Source of the DNA: Neoechinorhynchus agilis
Taxonomy: Eukaryota; Acanthocephala
Assembly (NCBI GenBank): GCA_051530055.1
Contig: CM121341.1
Span: 14,384,001-14,448,000, forward strand
Reading direction: 5' to 3'
DNA: 64,000 bases
Numbering within the stretch: position 1 is the stretch's first letter; each line of letters begins with the position of its first letter. The notes beneath the pieces were generated by a model. It worked only from the letters and a program-made list of their open reading frames with translations, did not search any database and was not told the DNA's origin. Positions 20,350 to 31,916 of the stretch are shown piece by piece. The translations under genes were made by a program, and so were the position numbers.

Positions 20350-21770
20350 TCTACAATTCCCGGGGATTTTCTACAACATAAAGTATATTGCGATCTAAAA
20401 GACTAATTTAAATACAGTGAAACTTCAATTATCCGAACGTCAATTATCTGGATCCCTAATGTTGTTCTGCTCAATTTCTGTTGCTAGAAAAGAACGAGAG
20501 ACCTTGCAACGAAAAAAACGTACAGAAATCAAATAAGTGATTATTTTTAACAATAAAGCTAAAATTATGTAATTCTACCCCAATTTCGCCTTCTTCTAAG
20601 ACCACTTCCAAACGGGTTTTCGGTTATCCTTAAAAAATCTACTATCAAAAATGCTGTCCAGTCAAAATTAATTCGCGTCTAAAAACAATGGTTCTATTGT
20701 ACTTTTAAAATCACAATTATTTTGGCAAACAATTTATCGATTTGTGAAAAAATCTATTCGATTATGGCGAAAAACTTAAAGTCGCTGTTTCTTCAATCCA
20801 CTGCAACTGTGAAGATTCGAAAATCAATCGTACTGCAATAACTTTCATTAATCGATCTTGACTGAACAACCAAACAAATACCCAACGGTTTAAGGTGCCA
20901 ATCTACACAGAAATCAAATATTTTCTTAAGAGCGGCGACACACCGCATACCAAAGTGCAAAATCTCAAATGTATCGAAACGCCGACTAAAATCTAATTTC
21001 CGAATTCAATCTTTCTGAGGAAATGGCGTTTTCGGAGACAAATTCATTAATCAAAGAATTATTTCTTCCGGTTACGCGTCCATGTTTTCCTCGTTTCTTT
21101 TCAGCTTTAAGATACGTTATTCAAGTTTGGAATTTGGACGTAAGACTTGTTGCTTTCGTGGTTTTTTATTTTCATGTTTGCTACTAGCTTTTCTTGCGGA
21201 ATATTTCGCTCACTCGTGATGTTTTCACAACATTCTGAAAAGTTCATAAATTTTCAAGCTTTACTCCTTTGAGCTTTCCTTAAAGTGAAGTTTAGACAAT
21301 AAAATCCTCATATTGTCGAAAATACTACTCACTATTGAAAATGGAAGCGTAGGCATTTAATCTTTTTTTTTCTAGTTTCGAATTTTCAAAACAAGGTGAT
21401 AAGCAATGCTTCTGCAAATGAAAGTTCCAATGATTCCCTGGCTTGGTACTTCCTTGATCTGGGTGGAGCCCTGAGTGGTGTTTGGCACCAACAAAACGGG
21501 TTGACTTGCTCACTTGCTTTGTTCTAACTCTACCTTTGTAGATCGCGTGTTTCGGAAATATCGGTCAAAAATAAACACTTGCTTAGATAAGTATAATCGA
21601 AAAGATAACATGCGGTTGAGAAATCACTCGGCAATCGCTTAGATAAAGACAATGGGAAAAAATATTCATTGAGGATGAACATTTTGTATTAAAAACAAAA
21701 CTTAATTGTATTTAACTCAGCAAAAATTTGTGTGGTTATAGCGGAAAATTTGAAGAAATTTTATGATAAC
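20350..21770. other. Intergenic; pogo/Tigger-like terminal repeat at 20415-20455
   Basis: The sequence CAGTGAAACTTCAATTATCC at 20415 resembles pogo/Tigger terminal inverted repeats. I did not find the opposite terminus or a transposase. The rest is AT-rich with no supported gene. Confidence 0.35.
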
Positions 21771-21869
21771 CGATATATTGGCACAATCTCATGCCTTTAT
21801 CAAGGTTGATTGTTAGTGTCTGCAGCGTAGATATGTACTTGGCACGAGATTGTGCCTTCGAAATATTGG
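21771..21869. mobile_element. Short foldback MITE next to the (AAT)n tract
   Basis: Left arm CGATATATTGGCACAATCTC and right arm GAGATTGTGCC..GAAATATTGG are inverted complements around a ~45-nt centre. The arms match the inner inverted pair of the element at 10273-10445. Confidence 0.65.
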
Positions 21870-21873
21870 ATTT

Positions 21874-22720
<847 letters not shown>

Positions 22721-23329
22721 AATAAAATTCTATCAAATTTTCCGCCCAAATAAACATGAATCATTAAATCTTCAAAGAAAAAATTGGTCTGAAGAAGTAC
22801 CACGTAGAGGGCGAAACATTAAATTATTTTTCTTTATTTCGCCTTCATGAAAACAATCTATGGATAACATCTTTACAATTTTAACTTGATTGACTCGTAC
22901 GATTAACTCTCATTTTTTCATTTCATTGTCACAGCTCAATTTTCGGTCGAAATGTATCGATTCAAGCGTGATTCGGAGTACTCGAAATCCCAGTTTTGGT
23001 ATTCGCTGAAATATTATTCCAAAATAAATTTGTTTTCAACCGCGTAAATTGCTAAAATAAGGACAATCGAAACGAAAACCGAATGCTAAAAAGTATAAAA
23101 ATTATATTTTATCTTTTAAACCACTTTTCATTTGTTAGGGTACGAAGAGGAGTAATTTAGGGTTAAACTGCTCATGGAATTCGTGACAATACCAGGGAAT
23201 CTAGTATTTAGTTTCCCACTTAGAAATTCACTGAATTTTCATCGTTTTGTGCATTCTTCTAATAAAACTTATGAACAGAGGCGATGTAAAATTTCATTTC
23301 GAAATCACATTTGCTTTTCAGATCGCTCG
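22721..23329. other. Intergenic; hammerhead-like motif and a copy of the array-edge motif
   Basis: CTGAAGA at 22789 followed by GGGCGAAAC at 22809 resembles the other Penelope-associated motifs. The block ACTCGAAATCCCAGTTTTGG at 22978 recurs at 26455 and 33352, at breakpoints of the duplicated array. Confidence 0.4.
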
Positions 23330-23572
23330 ATGAATAGTATAAGTCCCAATTGTCAAAGGATGAAGGAAGAATATGATCAATGTTTTAACGAATGGCTGTT
23401 GAATCATTATCTAAAGGGAGATTTCAGCAATCAAAACCCGTGCCGCGAACTCTTTACAAAATATCAGAAATGCGTGAAAGACGCTCTCAAGGAAAAGCAC
23501 ATAAATCTGAGCGGATTTGACAGTTTTGATACAATTAATGAATATGCTTCTCGTAGAAAGAGTAACAATTAA
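23330..23572 (+). CDS. TRIAP1: TRIAP1/Mdm35 family mitochondrial intermembrane-space protein
   Basis: An 80-residue single-exon frame starting MNSISPNCQRMKEEYDQCFN. It has the twin CX9C pair typical of TRIAP1/Mdm35: C-x9-C in NCQRMKEEYDQCF, and C-x9-C in PCRELFTKYQKCV. TRIAP1 binds PRELI-type lipid-transfer proteins in the intermembrane space and shuttles phosphatidic acid between mitochondrial membranes; it is imported by the Mia40 disulfide relay. Length fits the family (~76 residues). The frame is open upstream to 23174, but TTGCTTTTCAG ends 8 nt before this ATG and looks like a splice or trans-splice acceptor, so I take 23330 as the start. Confidence 0.88.
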   Translation: MNSISPNCQRMKEEYDQCFNEWLLNHYLKGDFSNQNPCRELFTKYQKCVKDALKEKHINLSGFDSFDTINEYASRRKSNN

Positions 23573-23745
23573 CTGTTGTGAAACCGATACAAAACAAAGT
23601 CGCCTTGTTTGCCCGTTATTTATGTGATTGCCTCAAAGAAACATTTGTGATATTGTTTTACCGACAGGAACTCTAATCTCGGACAAAAGCTTGTACCTTT
23701 GGATATTCGTCACTTGTGTTACAATTTGCAGATCATATATAGAAA

Positions 23746-24000
23746 TGAGGGTCGCTTTTTGGTTTACTCAGCCCACGGCCATTCCCTCGATTAAAATACC
23801 ATCATTGAACGATAAAAGTTCACATCGTTCAGCGAGTCCGTCGGGAAACAATTTTGATACGAATATGCCTTTGCTAACATGCTTAAACCTTGACCTTTTA
23901 AAATGTAACATCCAAGATTCATTTTAGTGTCATCCCTGTAAAGATGCACTTTGCGGCAAGTGGGAGGAAGAGTTCTAATGACAGAACCTACCACTTGGAG
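23746..24000 (-). pseudogene. Inverted, decayed fragment of PAR-6 (PDZ region)
   Basis: The minus strand reads TCRKVHLYRDDTKMNLG, then EGIFVSK and GILIEGMAVG, with frameshifts and a small deletion between. It corresponds to the PDZ part of the intact PAR-6 gene at 33604-34416 but lies in inverted orientation. Confidence 0.75.
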
Positions 24001-24497
24001 ATCATAAAGAAGCCGAATTGGAAGGAATGCTTAATATTAATTTATTAGCTGTGAAATTACTCTATCAATGATGTAATTTCAATCTTTTGTCACGCCCTCC
24101 TGCACGTCAAACAAAATTCGTATAACACTAGTTTTTTGTGCGTATGTGACAGTGTGAAAATTTCTTTAAAAAATTCGTTTTATTGCAAGAGCGAGTTAAA
24201 AAAATCGTAATTCTACTTAAAGATGCAAAAGTGCATCGACTCCATCGCTATTCAACCGTAGCGGTCTAAAACGTGCAGCGAATCAGAATGAAACTTATCT
24301 TCATCTCCGATCGCGTTTGGTTTCAGTGAAAAGTCGCTTTAACAATGAGTATTCACGATTCGCCGTAGACTTTAATCAATTTTCTGATTTCGAGGAGTTT
24401 AATCGATATGTTTGCGGTATGAATGGGATAGACATGGACACCTATGAATCAAAGAACAGCAGTTTTCATGTGTTTTACTCGGATATTCGAAATCAGT
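24001..24497 (+). pseudogene. PAR-6 5' fragment, frameshifted and truncated
   Basis: Nearly identical to 33.38-33.88 kb, covering upstream sequence and the PB1 domain. The run of A after the ATG is shorter by two (GATGCAAAAGTGC versus GATGCAAAAAAGTGC), so the normal frame stops within ~13 codons. Homology ends abruptly after the codons for RNQS. Confidence 0.8.
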
Positions 24498-24585
24498 CAT
24501 CGTTTTGATGCTCTTCATTCTCATCATCAATCTAAGCTACATCACCATTTTTAAATCTTTATTTTAAAACCCAGTGGTCGATAGG
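24498..24585 (-). pseudogene. Fragment of the Cys-repeat gene 3' end fused to the PAR-6 fragment
   Basis: This 88-bp block matches 26.95-27.04 kb and 34.86-34.94 kb, the C-terminal coding end (HWVLK..DDDNEEHQ) of the Cys-repeat genes. It joins PAR-6 sequence on its left and FoxO upstream sequence on its right. Confidence 0.8.
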
Positions 24586-25023
24586 GTACCAAAAATATGT
24601 TCCAAAATTTGCAACGAATTTATGCTACAGAAACGATCAACAATTTCGCACAATGTTTTTTTATAAAGACTTCAAATTTATGGTACGATGGCTCAAATGT
24701 CTAGAAATGCAATAATTTATATATTGTTGAATTTATTGAACAATTATTTATGTAAGTTCGATCTCAGTGAATACTTAAAATTAAATTCCAAACCAATTTG
24801 ACCATTGGATTGTGTTTCGTGGCTGCCGTTTCTTCATTTTCGAACAGTGGGTTAAACCTCGCTTCCAACTTCTAAGACTGGTATTTTCCAATGTGCTATC
24901 AACAATGGTGATTTGTTTTGCATGAACAATATGATACATGTTTCCAATTATCGGAAATTGGGGATAGCCCCTCCTGTAACCACCTAAGCGGTGCTGGTGA
25001 TCCGAGAAATACAACCAGAATGC

Positions 25024-26142
25024 ATGTCTGCCGAGCATAATATTGTTGATGGAGTAGAGGGAGATAATGCATTGGATGCCCAGAGTAACCAACCATACAT
25101 TGTCGCGAGAACGACTGTTGCAAATGCGAGGACTCGAGTTCGAAATAATTCATGGGGTCCATTTACGTACGCGGATTTAATCGAATCTGCAATATTAAAA
25201 TTGTCAAAAATCTATTCATGGTTCGCCACAAATATTCCATACTTTTCTGAACGAACAACTGTGCAAGCCAGTAAACAGTGGAAGGTAAGCGTTGAAAATC
25301 ATAGAGCACAAATATCGATTATTTTAGAATTCAATAAGGCACAATCTTTCTGGTCGCGATATGTTCAGAAAAATTCCGAATAGCAGGGGGATTGGTCCGT
25401 CACTGTGGATTATAGATCCTGAATACATCGCGAGCGGAACGACGAAGAGAACATGGAAAAGACCATCGAGAAATATACGTAGAAGAGGTCCATATGGATC
25501 CGTGTTTTCTCGACGTAGAGGAACAAGAGCTAATGAACGTAGAGTTCCAGCAAATCAAATACATGCCAGTGCTCCAAATCAGACGAATCCGCCGGGTAAA
25601 TTTGAATATCGTATTCACCGTATATTTAAATCTACATTTTAGGCTCGTATTATACTTCATGGACTCCATTGGAACAAGTAAATACTGCGGCTATGGGACA
25701 AAACATCCCATATATTCCACAACAAATGCCATTGCCGCATTTTAGTCAGCAAGCACCTCCATTAATAACAACATGGTTTCCTTATGGCAGTGGTGGACTG
25801 CATCCGGTCGTTCATGGAGCTGTGCCAACCAATGACCTGTTTCAAGAACAAGGTCAGAATTGGTATGTACAACCGACGAACTACGTCCACAATCAAAACT
25901 TAAACTACAATTTCGTTCAAAATGGACAACTGCACGTGAATTCAGCTGTGTCGTCGGCGAATACGTTCGAAGGTGGATATGTTTATCCGAATAACGCTGA
26001 CCATTTCGTTTCTCGAGCAAACATGCACACCGGAGTTGAAGCCGAAAGGAACGCGCCCGAAAACGTTAACATTGCAGGATCTCTTTTCAATCGCAATCAA
26101 CCAACTGTTTATTATCAAACCGATGGAGACACACGCCGATGA
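25024..26142 (+). CDS. Divergent FoxO forkhead protein, copy 1 (7-residue forkhead deletion)
   Basis: Exons 25024-25284, 25328-25595 and 25643-26142 splice in frame to 342 residues; introns are 43 and 47 nt. The forkhead begins NNSWGPFTYADLIESAI. The segment ASKQWK joins across intron 1 to NSIRHNLSGRDMF, restoring the recognition helix, and GIGPSLWIIDPE is the wing region. The FoxO class is shown by the W-G-x-x-(S/T)-Y-A-D-L start and the FoxO-length segment between PYF and WKNS. FoxO factors act downstream of insulin/AKT signalling in stress and lifespan control. Here helix 1 runs straight into LKLSKIYSW: the QSSPQRA residues of copy 3 are missing. The C-terminus is rich in N, Q, Y and P with no recognised domain. 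An upstream in-frame stop limits the N-terminus; the ATG (MSAEHN) is provisional. Confidence 0.75.
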
Positions 26143-26892
26143 ACAGATCCAATGAGCACAAGTGACAAGATAACCAGGACGTACTCGATTCCTACGAGGA
26201 AGGATGGTATTTTAGTAGCCCGAATAAATGTGGAAATTCATACAGATTCACTTGAGGCTTGTAGAGAGCATGGAATAGTTAACCGATGGCTATCGCGATA
26301 AACTCATGATAGATTTACATGAATTCGAAAAAACGAATAACAGTTCAAAGCGTTTTTTTTATTAAAAAGAACAATGCAACGACCGATATTAGGTGGAATC
26401 ACAGAAAATAATACAATTATTAGCAATAAATGATCGATTTTAAATTATATCAACACTCGAAATCCGAGTTTTGGTATTCGCTAATCTCATTATACGATCT
26501 CCATGTTGCACTTGAAGTTCTGACCTATATTGACGAAAATTTACTATCATTTGTCCTTCACTTTAACGGCCGTTAAAAAGACGCTGCTTATTTTTCTTCG
26601 CATTGAGTTTTAATGAATACTATAAAGTACCTTCACTCCTACGTTTTTCTTAATTGAACCTTATTCCTAATTTAAATTCCCACTTCCTCATTCTTTTATA
26701 CACGGTGCTAATTGCCAAAAAATAATATCGCATATTGCCGAATTCTGTACAAGTCGTAAGCCCTTAAAATCTGTTGTTTGTTGTCATATCTATGATTTAA
26801 ATCACCAGTGGAAACCGGTGACAGTTTTAACCACTTAGTGTTTCACATAATTAACGTGCAAACAATTCTTATTTAATAAAGCGCAAATAACA

Positions 26893-29800
26893 TCACGATC
26901 GGCCGGAAAATAACTTCACGATATCGCTCCAATTTAGCTTGAAACGTAGTGAATCGCTTTGATGCTCTTCATTATCATCATCAATCTTAGCTACATGACC
27001 ATTTTTAAATCTTAATTTTAAAACCCAGTGGTCAACAGGGTGCCCGTGCTTATCTATACACATTCCTTTACACGCTTTCCTACATTGTGACAAATCAAAT
27101 GATCTGTCGCTGTCCTTTTTAGTTTTACAGTCACGATCGCATTCAGTCTCGCATTGATTGTGATTTACGTATTGATTGATTTGTTCGGTGGCCGCTGTGC
27201 TTTTAGTACTTTGTTCTTCATCTACTTTATCTTCTTCAATCGTCCCTTCGCCTTTAAATGTACTTCTGGCTGGTTCCTCGTTATTAGCCAATGTATTCAT
27301 ATCCTCACTATTACACTTTTCTTTACAAGATTTCATGCATATTGGCAAATCAAATGATCTGTCGCTGTCCTTTTTAGTTTTACAGTCACGATCGCATTCA
27401 GTCTCGCATTGATTGTGATTTACGTATTGATTGATTTGTTCGGTGGCCGCTGTGCTTGGAGTACTTTGTTCTTCGTCTACTTTATCTTCTTCAAGCGCCC
27501 CTTCGCCTTTAAATATACTTCTGGCTGGTTCCTCGTTATTAGCCAATGTATTTATATCCTCACTATTACACTTTTCTTTACAAGATTTCATGCATATTGA
27601 CAAATCAACTGATTTGTCGCTGTCCTTTTCAAATTCACAATCACGATTGCATTCAGTCTCGCATTGATTGTTATTTCCTTCTTGATTGATTTGTTCGGAG
27701 GCTGCCGTGCTTGGCGTACTTTGCTCTTCGTCTACTATATCTTCTTCAATCGTCCCTTCGCCTTTAAATGTACTTCTGGCTGGTTCCTCGTTATTAGCCA
27801 ATGTATTCATATCCTCACTATTACACTTTTCTTTACAAGATTTCATGCATATTGGCAAATCAAATGATCTGTCGCTGTCCTTTTTAGTTTTACAATGCCG
27901 ATCGCATTCAGTCTCGCATTGATTGTGATTTACGTATTGATTGATTTGTTCGGTGGCCGCTGTGCTTGGAGTACTTTGTTGCTCGTCTACTTTATCTTCT
28001 TCAAGCGCCCCTTCGCCTTTAAATATACTTCTGGCTGGTTCCTCGTTATTAGCCAATGTATTTATATGCTCACTATTACACTTTTCTTTACAAGATTTCA
28101 TGCATATTGACAAATAGACTGATTTGTCGCTGTCCTTTTTAAATTCACAATCACGATTGCATTCAGTCTCGCATTGATTGCTATTTCCGTCTTGATTTAT
28201 TTGTTCGGAGGCTGCTGTGCTTGGCGTACTATGCTCTTCGTCTACTTTATCTTCTTCAATCGTCCCTTCGCTCCTTTAAATGTACTTCTGGCTGGTTCCT
28301 CGTTATTAGCTAATGTTTTCATATCCTCACTATTACACTTTTCTTTACAAGATTTCATGCATATTGGCAAATCAAATGATTCGTCGCTGTCCTTTTTAGT
28401 TTTACAGTCACGATCGCATTCAGTCTCGCATTGATTGTGATTTACGTATTGATTGATTTGTTCGGTGGCCGCTGTGCTTTTAGTACTTTGTTCTTCATCT
28501 ACTTTATCTTCTTCAGCGCCCCTTCGCCTTTAAATGTACTTCTGGCTGGTTCCTCGTTATTAGCCAATGTATTTATATCCTCACTATTACACTTTTCTTT
28601 ACAAGATTTCATGCATATTGACAAATCAACTGATTTGTCGCTGTCCTTTTTAAATTCACAATCACGATTGCATTCAGTCTCGCATTGATTGCTATTTCCG
28701 TCTTGCTTTATTTGTTCGGAGGCTGCTGTGCTTGGCGTACTTTGTTCTTCGTCTACTTTATCTTCTTCAAGCGCCCCTTCGCCTTTAAATATACTTCTGG
28801 CTGGTTCCTCGTTATTAGCCAATGTTTTCATATCCTCTACCTATTACACTTACAAGATTTCATGCATATTGACAAATCAACTGATTTGTCGCTGTCCTTT
28901 TTAAATTCACAATCACGATTGCATTCAGTCTCGCATTGATTGCTATTTCCGTCTTGATTTATTTGTTCGGAGGCTGCTGTGCTTGGCGTACTATGCTCTT
29001 CGTCTACTTTATCTTCTTCAATCGTCCCTTCGCCTTTAAATATACTTCTGGCTGGTTCCTCCTTATTAGCCAATGTATTTATATCCTCACTATTACACTT
29101 TTCTTTACAAGATTTCATGCATATTGGCAAATCAACTGATTTGTCGCTGTCCTTTTTAATTTCACAGTCACGATCGCATTCAGTCTCGCATTGATTGTAA
29201 TCGCCCTGTTTATTGATTGTTTCCAAAGAAGTTATGAATGGTCCACGTTGTACGTCTTCACTTTTACCATTTTTTGTCACCTGATTACTACCAAATATTT
29301 TTTCGACCGATTTGCCTCGATCTTTATAATTAGCAATACATTGCTTAATGCAAGGCCTAGAGCAATGAATGAGGTTCTCATTTGGAGACCACAAACATTT
29401 TTTTCTGCATTGATCTTTACATTTCTTAAACGTGTGCATTTGTTTACCTCTGGGGTAGTGTTTGAGGTGACCTAATAGTTTCAAATTCATTCGTTTCTTC
29501 TCCAATGATTCACTTAAATCGTTTTTGGTTGCTTTTGCGTTTTCGCAATGAGGCTGGCAGATTTTTTTTCTAGTGATTCTCATACAAGCAATAACGCAAG
29601 GATTTGAGCAGCCTATAAGATCACCGAATACGAAGGCATGGCATTTTGCCTCGCATTTTGAGTTGCAATTCATCAACCTTTTGCGGTTGTATTCAAATAC
29701 ATACCCAAGATCTCTTTCGAGTGGACTAATATATTGAAGATTTGATTGCGAATCATAGGTTCGTGATATGCCACTCAAGATGTTCTCAGTAAAACCTCTT

Positions 29801-30180
29801 CGTGAATTCTTTGCTTGCAAACTTCGCTTACTTCTCTGTGATACCTGCATTTTATCATAATATATGCAATCTTCGAAGCATGTGAGTAAACAATTGATCC
29901 ATTCATCTAAATATTCTGTCCTGTTCAGGTGTTTTTTGTTCAAATGTTCGCAGTTTTGTTTACAGGTGCCATAACAAGGATGTCGTTTTGAACCACCCAT
30001 TATGTTTGTTTCTCGTTGCTTTTCAAGAAACGTATCCGTCCTTCGCCCTGCTGAAGTTATGTCCCCCGCGTTTTCGATTGTATCTCTCCATATATTTCTT
30101 CCTATATCTTGCGCCATTCCTGCTTGAAAAATTATGCAAAAACTGGTAAGCATATAAAACGCAATAATGCAAAATCTCAT
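26893..30180 (-). pseudogene. Secreted Cys-x3-Cys-x3-Cys repeat protein, copy 1 (9 repeats, frameshifted)
   Basis: The ATG at 30180 opens a signal peptide (MRFCIIAFYMLTSFC) ending near GMAQ. The N-terminal ~270 residues have spaced triplet-Cys motifs: CYGTCKQNC, CLLTCFEDC, CNSKCEAKC, CSNPCVIAC, CKDQCRKKC, CSRPCIKQC. Then come nine ~85-residue repeats, each with CETECxRDC, CMKSCKEKC and an acidic linker (ANNEEPAR, STPSTAA). A unique tail ends WSDIVKLFSGRS. Paired C-x3-C-x3-C helices suggest disulfide-linked helical hairpins, but the family is unknown to me. The frame breaks at about 28845, 28513 (1-nt loss) and 28268 (2-nt gain). Sequencing error, splicing around the breaks, or true decay are all possible. 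Confidence 0.7.
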
Positions 30181-30916
30181 GATGTTCAAGAAATTTCTAC
30201 CAAATGACGAGAGCTCGTTCTCTAAAACATATACCGTTACCATGGTGAAAGTCCACAAAATTTTGGTTTCATAACTTAGATATGCAGAATAAAGATTTTT
30301 CTCCTTTCTCATCAGAACGTTTACAACATACGTTAAAGTGTTGAAGTAATAAAGTAACTTATGGGAATTCTAATAAAAAATTTTACTAACGAATAAGTTG
30401 AAGGTCTCGGTGATCACTAGTTTCAAAAGATAGACATGTGATAAATACTTCTGCAACCTTCTGTTCGTAAATATATGTTCAACGTCCTTAACTCATCATT
30501 TGAAAGCGATTAGTTCAAAATCAATTGATGCGACGAAAAATGGGTGTTAAAACCCACGAAACTGAATCATAGATTAAATAGCGAATACAACAGTTTTCAA
30601 TGCACTTAAAAAAATTTAGCGTGACTTTTTACAACAACGAAGATCAACTCTGCGGCGACAAGTCGGACGATCGGTTAAATATCAAAGCTATCCATTTCGA
30701 AAAGGCTGCTTAGGACGCGACTCATCGAAACTCGAGTTGTTGTTCGTGTAATATCATTTACGGGTACAAATGCCACCATCGGTACGTGCAATTCGCGAAG
30801 GGAATACTCTAGTATTTGAATGCTTTTAAAATAAAACTGTTAAAATTTATAAAATTATTTGATTTAATAAACAATCCTTTATCATAACATCAAAATGCGC
30901 TCGATATGTAGATTAT

Positions 30917-31135
30917 TCAAATCCGCTGGTTGCTGAGTTTAACGGGGGGGTTGCGAGGCTGCTGTAAGGGTAAGGGGTCAAGTTTGAGATTACCCATAGG
31001 CCCAAGAAGAAGGTTGGCCCTGTCCCTTCGAGTTAGGCTTTGCGCCTCCGAAATGTGTGAGTTAGCCGAGATCATCCCAGAGAACGATAAAAGGATCCCA
31101 AAAAGACATGCCGTAAGGCTATGAGTGTATGCGAC
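30917..31135 (-). CDS. Candidate small secreted peptide precursor, copy 1 (terminal exon)
   Basis: A minus-strand frame follows an acceptor-like TTATCTTAG. It reads a hydrophobic stretch (SLTACLFGILLSFSGMISA) that looks like a signal peptide, then SLTRRDRANLLLGPMG with a dibasic RR site, and ends KLSNQRI-stop. No ATG lies upstream in this exon, so a first exon would be needed. The GC content is distinctly higher than the flanks. The opposite strand has an equally long frame (30930-31124), so strand and coding status are not certain. Confidence 0.35.
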   Translation of the reverse strand, partial: VAYTHSLTACLFGILLSFSGMISANSHISEAQSLTRRDRANLLLGPMGNLKLDPLPLQQPRNPPVKLSNQRI

Positions 31136-31916
31136 CTAAGATAAATCAAAAATAAATACCATAAAATATTTTGAATAGGAAATTAATAAATGGAGATTTC
31201 ATATGAATTATCGTCAGTTCCGTTGTTAACGATCTAAACACCCAATTTAAGATTCGTGTGATGGGTAAGGAAATTGAATAGTTTCTTTACCATTATTTTC
31301 AAAACTAGTGATCTGTCACAAAATTCTTTATAAATTTTTCTATTGCTCTAGTATTTTTCAAGATGTATGGAATGGCCAACCAACTATTTAATTCTACTAT
31401 AGATATAAATGGATAATGTCTCTTTGACTTCGATTTGCACTCATCAAAAATCTTGAATTACAAAAGAAATTGTTCCAAAATTTGCAACGATTTTATGTTC
31501 CAGAAACGATCAACAATTTCGCACAATGTTTTGTTATAAAGACTTCAAATTTATGGTACGATGGCTCAAATGTCTAGAAATGCAATTATTTATTAGAAAT
31601 CTCAAAAGTTGAACAATTGATAACTTTGTGTTACTTTTCATTGGCAATGTTGAATTTATTGAACAATAATTTATGTAAGTTCGATCTCAGTGAATACTTA
31701 AAATTAAATTCCAAAACCAATTTGACCATTGGATTGTGTTTCGTGGCAACCTCGCTTCCAGCTTCTAAGACTGGTATTTTCCAATGTGCTATCAACAATG
31801 GTGATTTGTTTTGCATGAACAATATGATACATGTTTCCAATTATCGGAAATTGGGGATAGCCCCTCCTGTAACCACCTAAGCGGTGCTGGTGATCCGAGA
31901 AATACAACCAGAATAC

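Noticed and set aside
24781-25162. Minus-strand frames opposite FoxO exon 1 and its upstream region
   Set aside because: Shadows of the duplicated FoxO locus; no domain, and they recur only because the locus is repeated.
25285-25327. Forkhead with a destroyed recognition helix (reading WKVSVENHRAQIS)
   Set aside because: That reading translates through a 43-nt GT..AG intron; splicing restores NSIRHNLS.
27154-29475. Ladder of plus-strand hydrophobic frames (MIVIYVLIDLFGG type)
   Set aside because: Antisense shadows of the Cys-repeat gene, repeated because the unit is a multiple of three.
30930-31124. Plus-strand frame MLSLTGGLRGCCKG over the peptide candidate
   Set aside because: No signal peptide or domain; the minus frame has the better secretory features. 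Kept only as a caveat.
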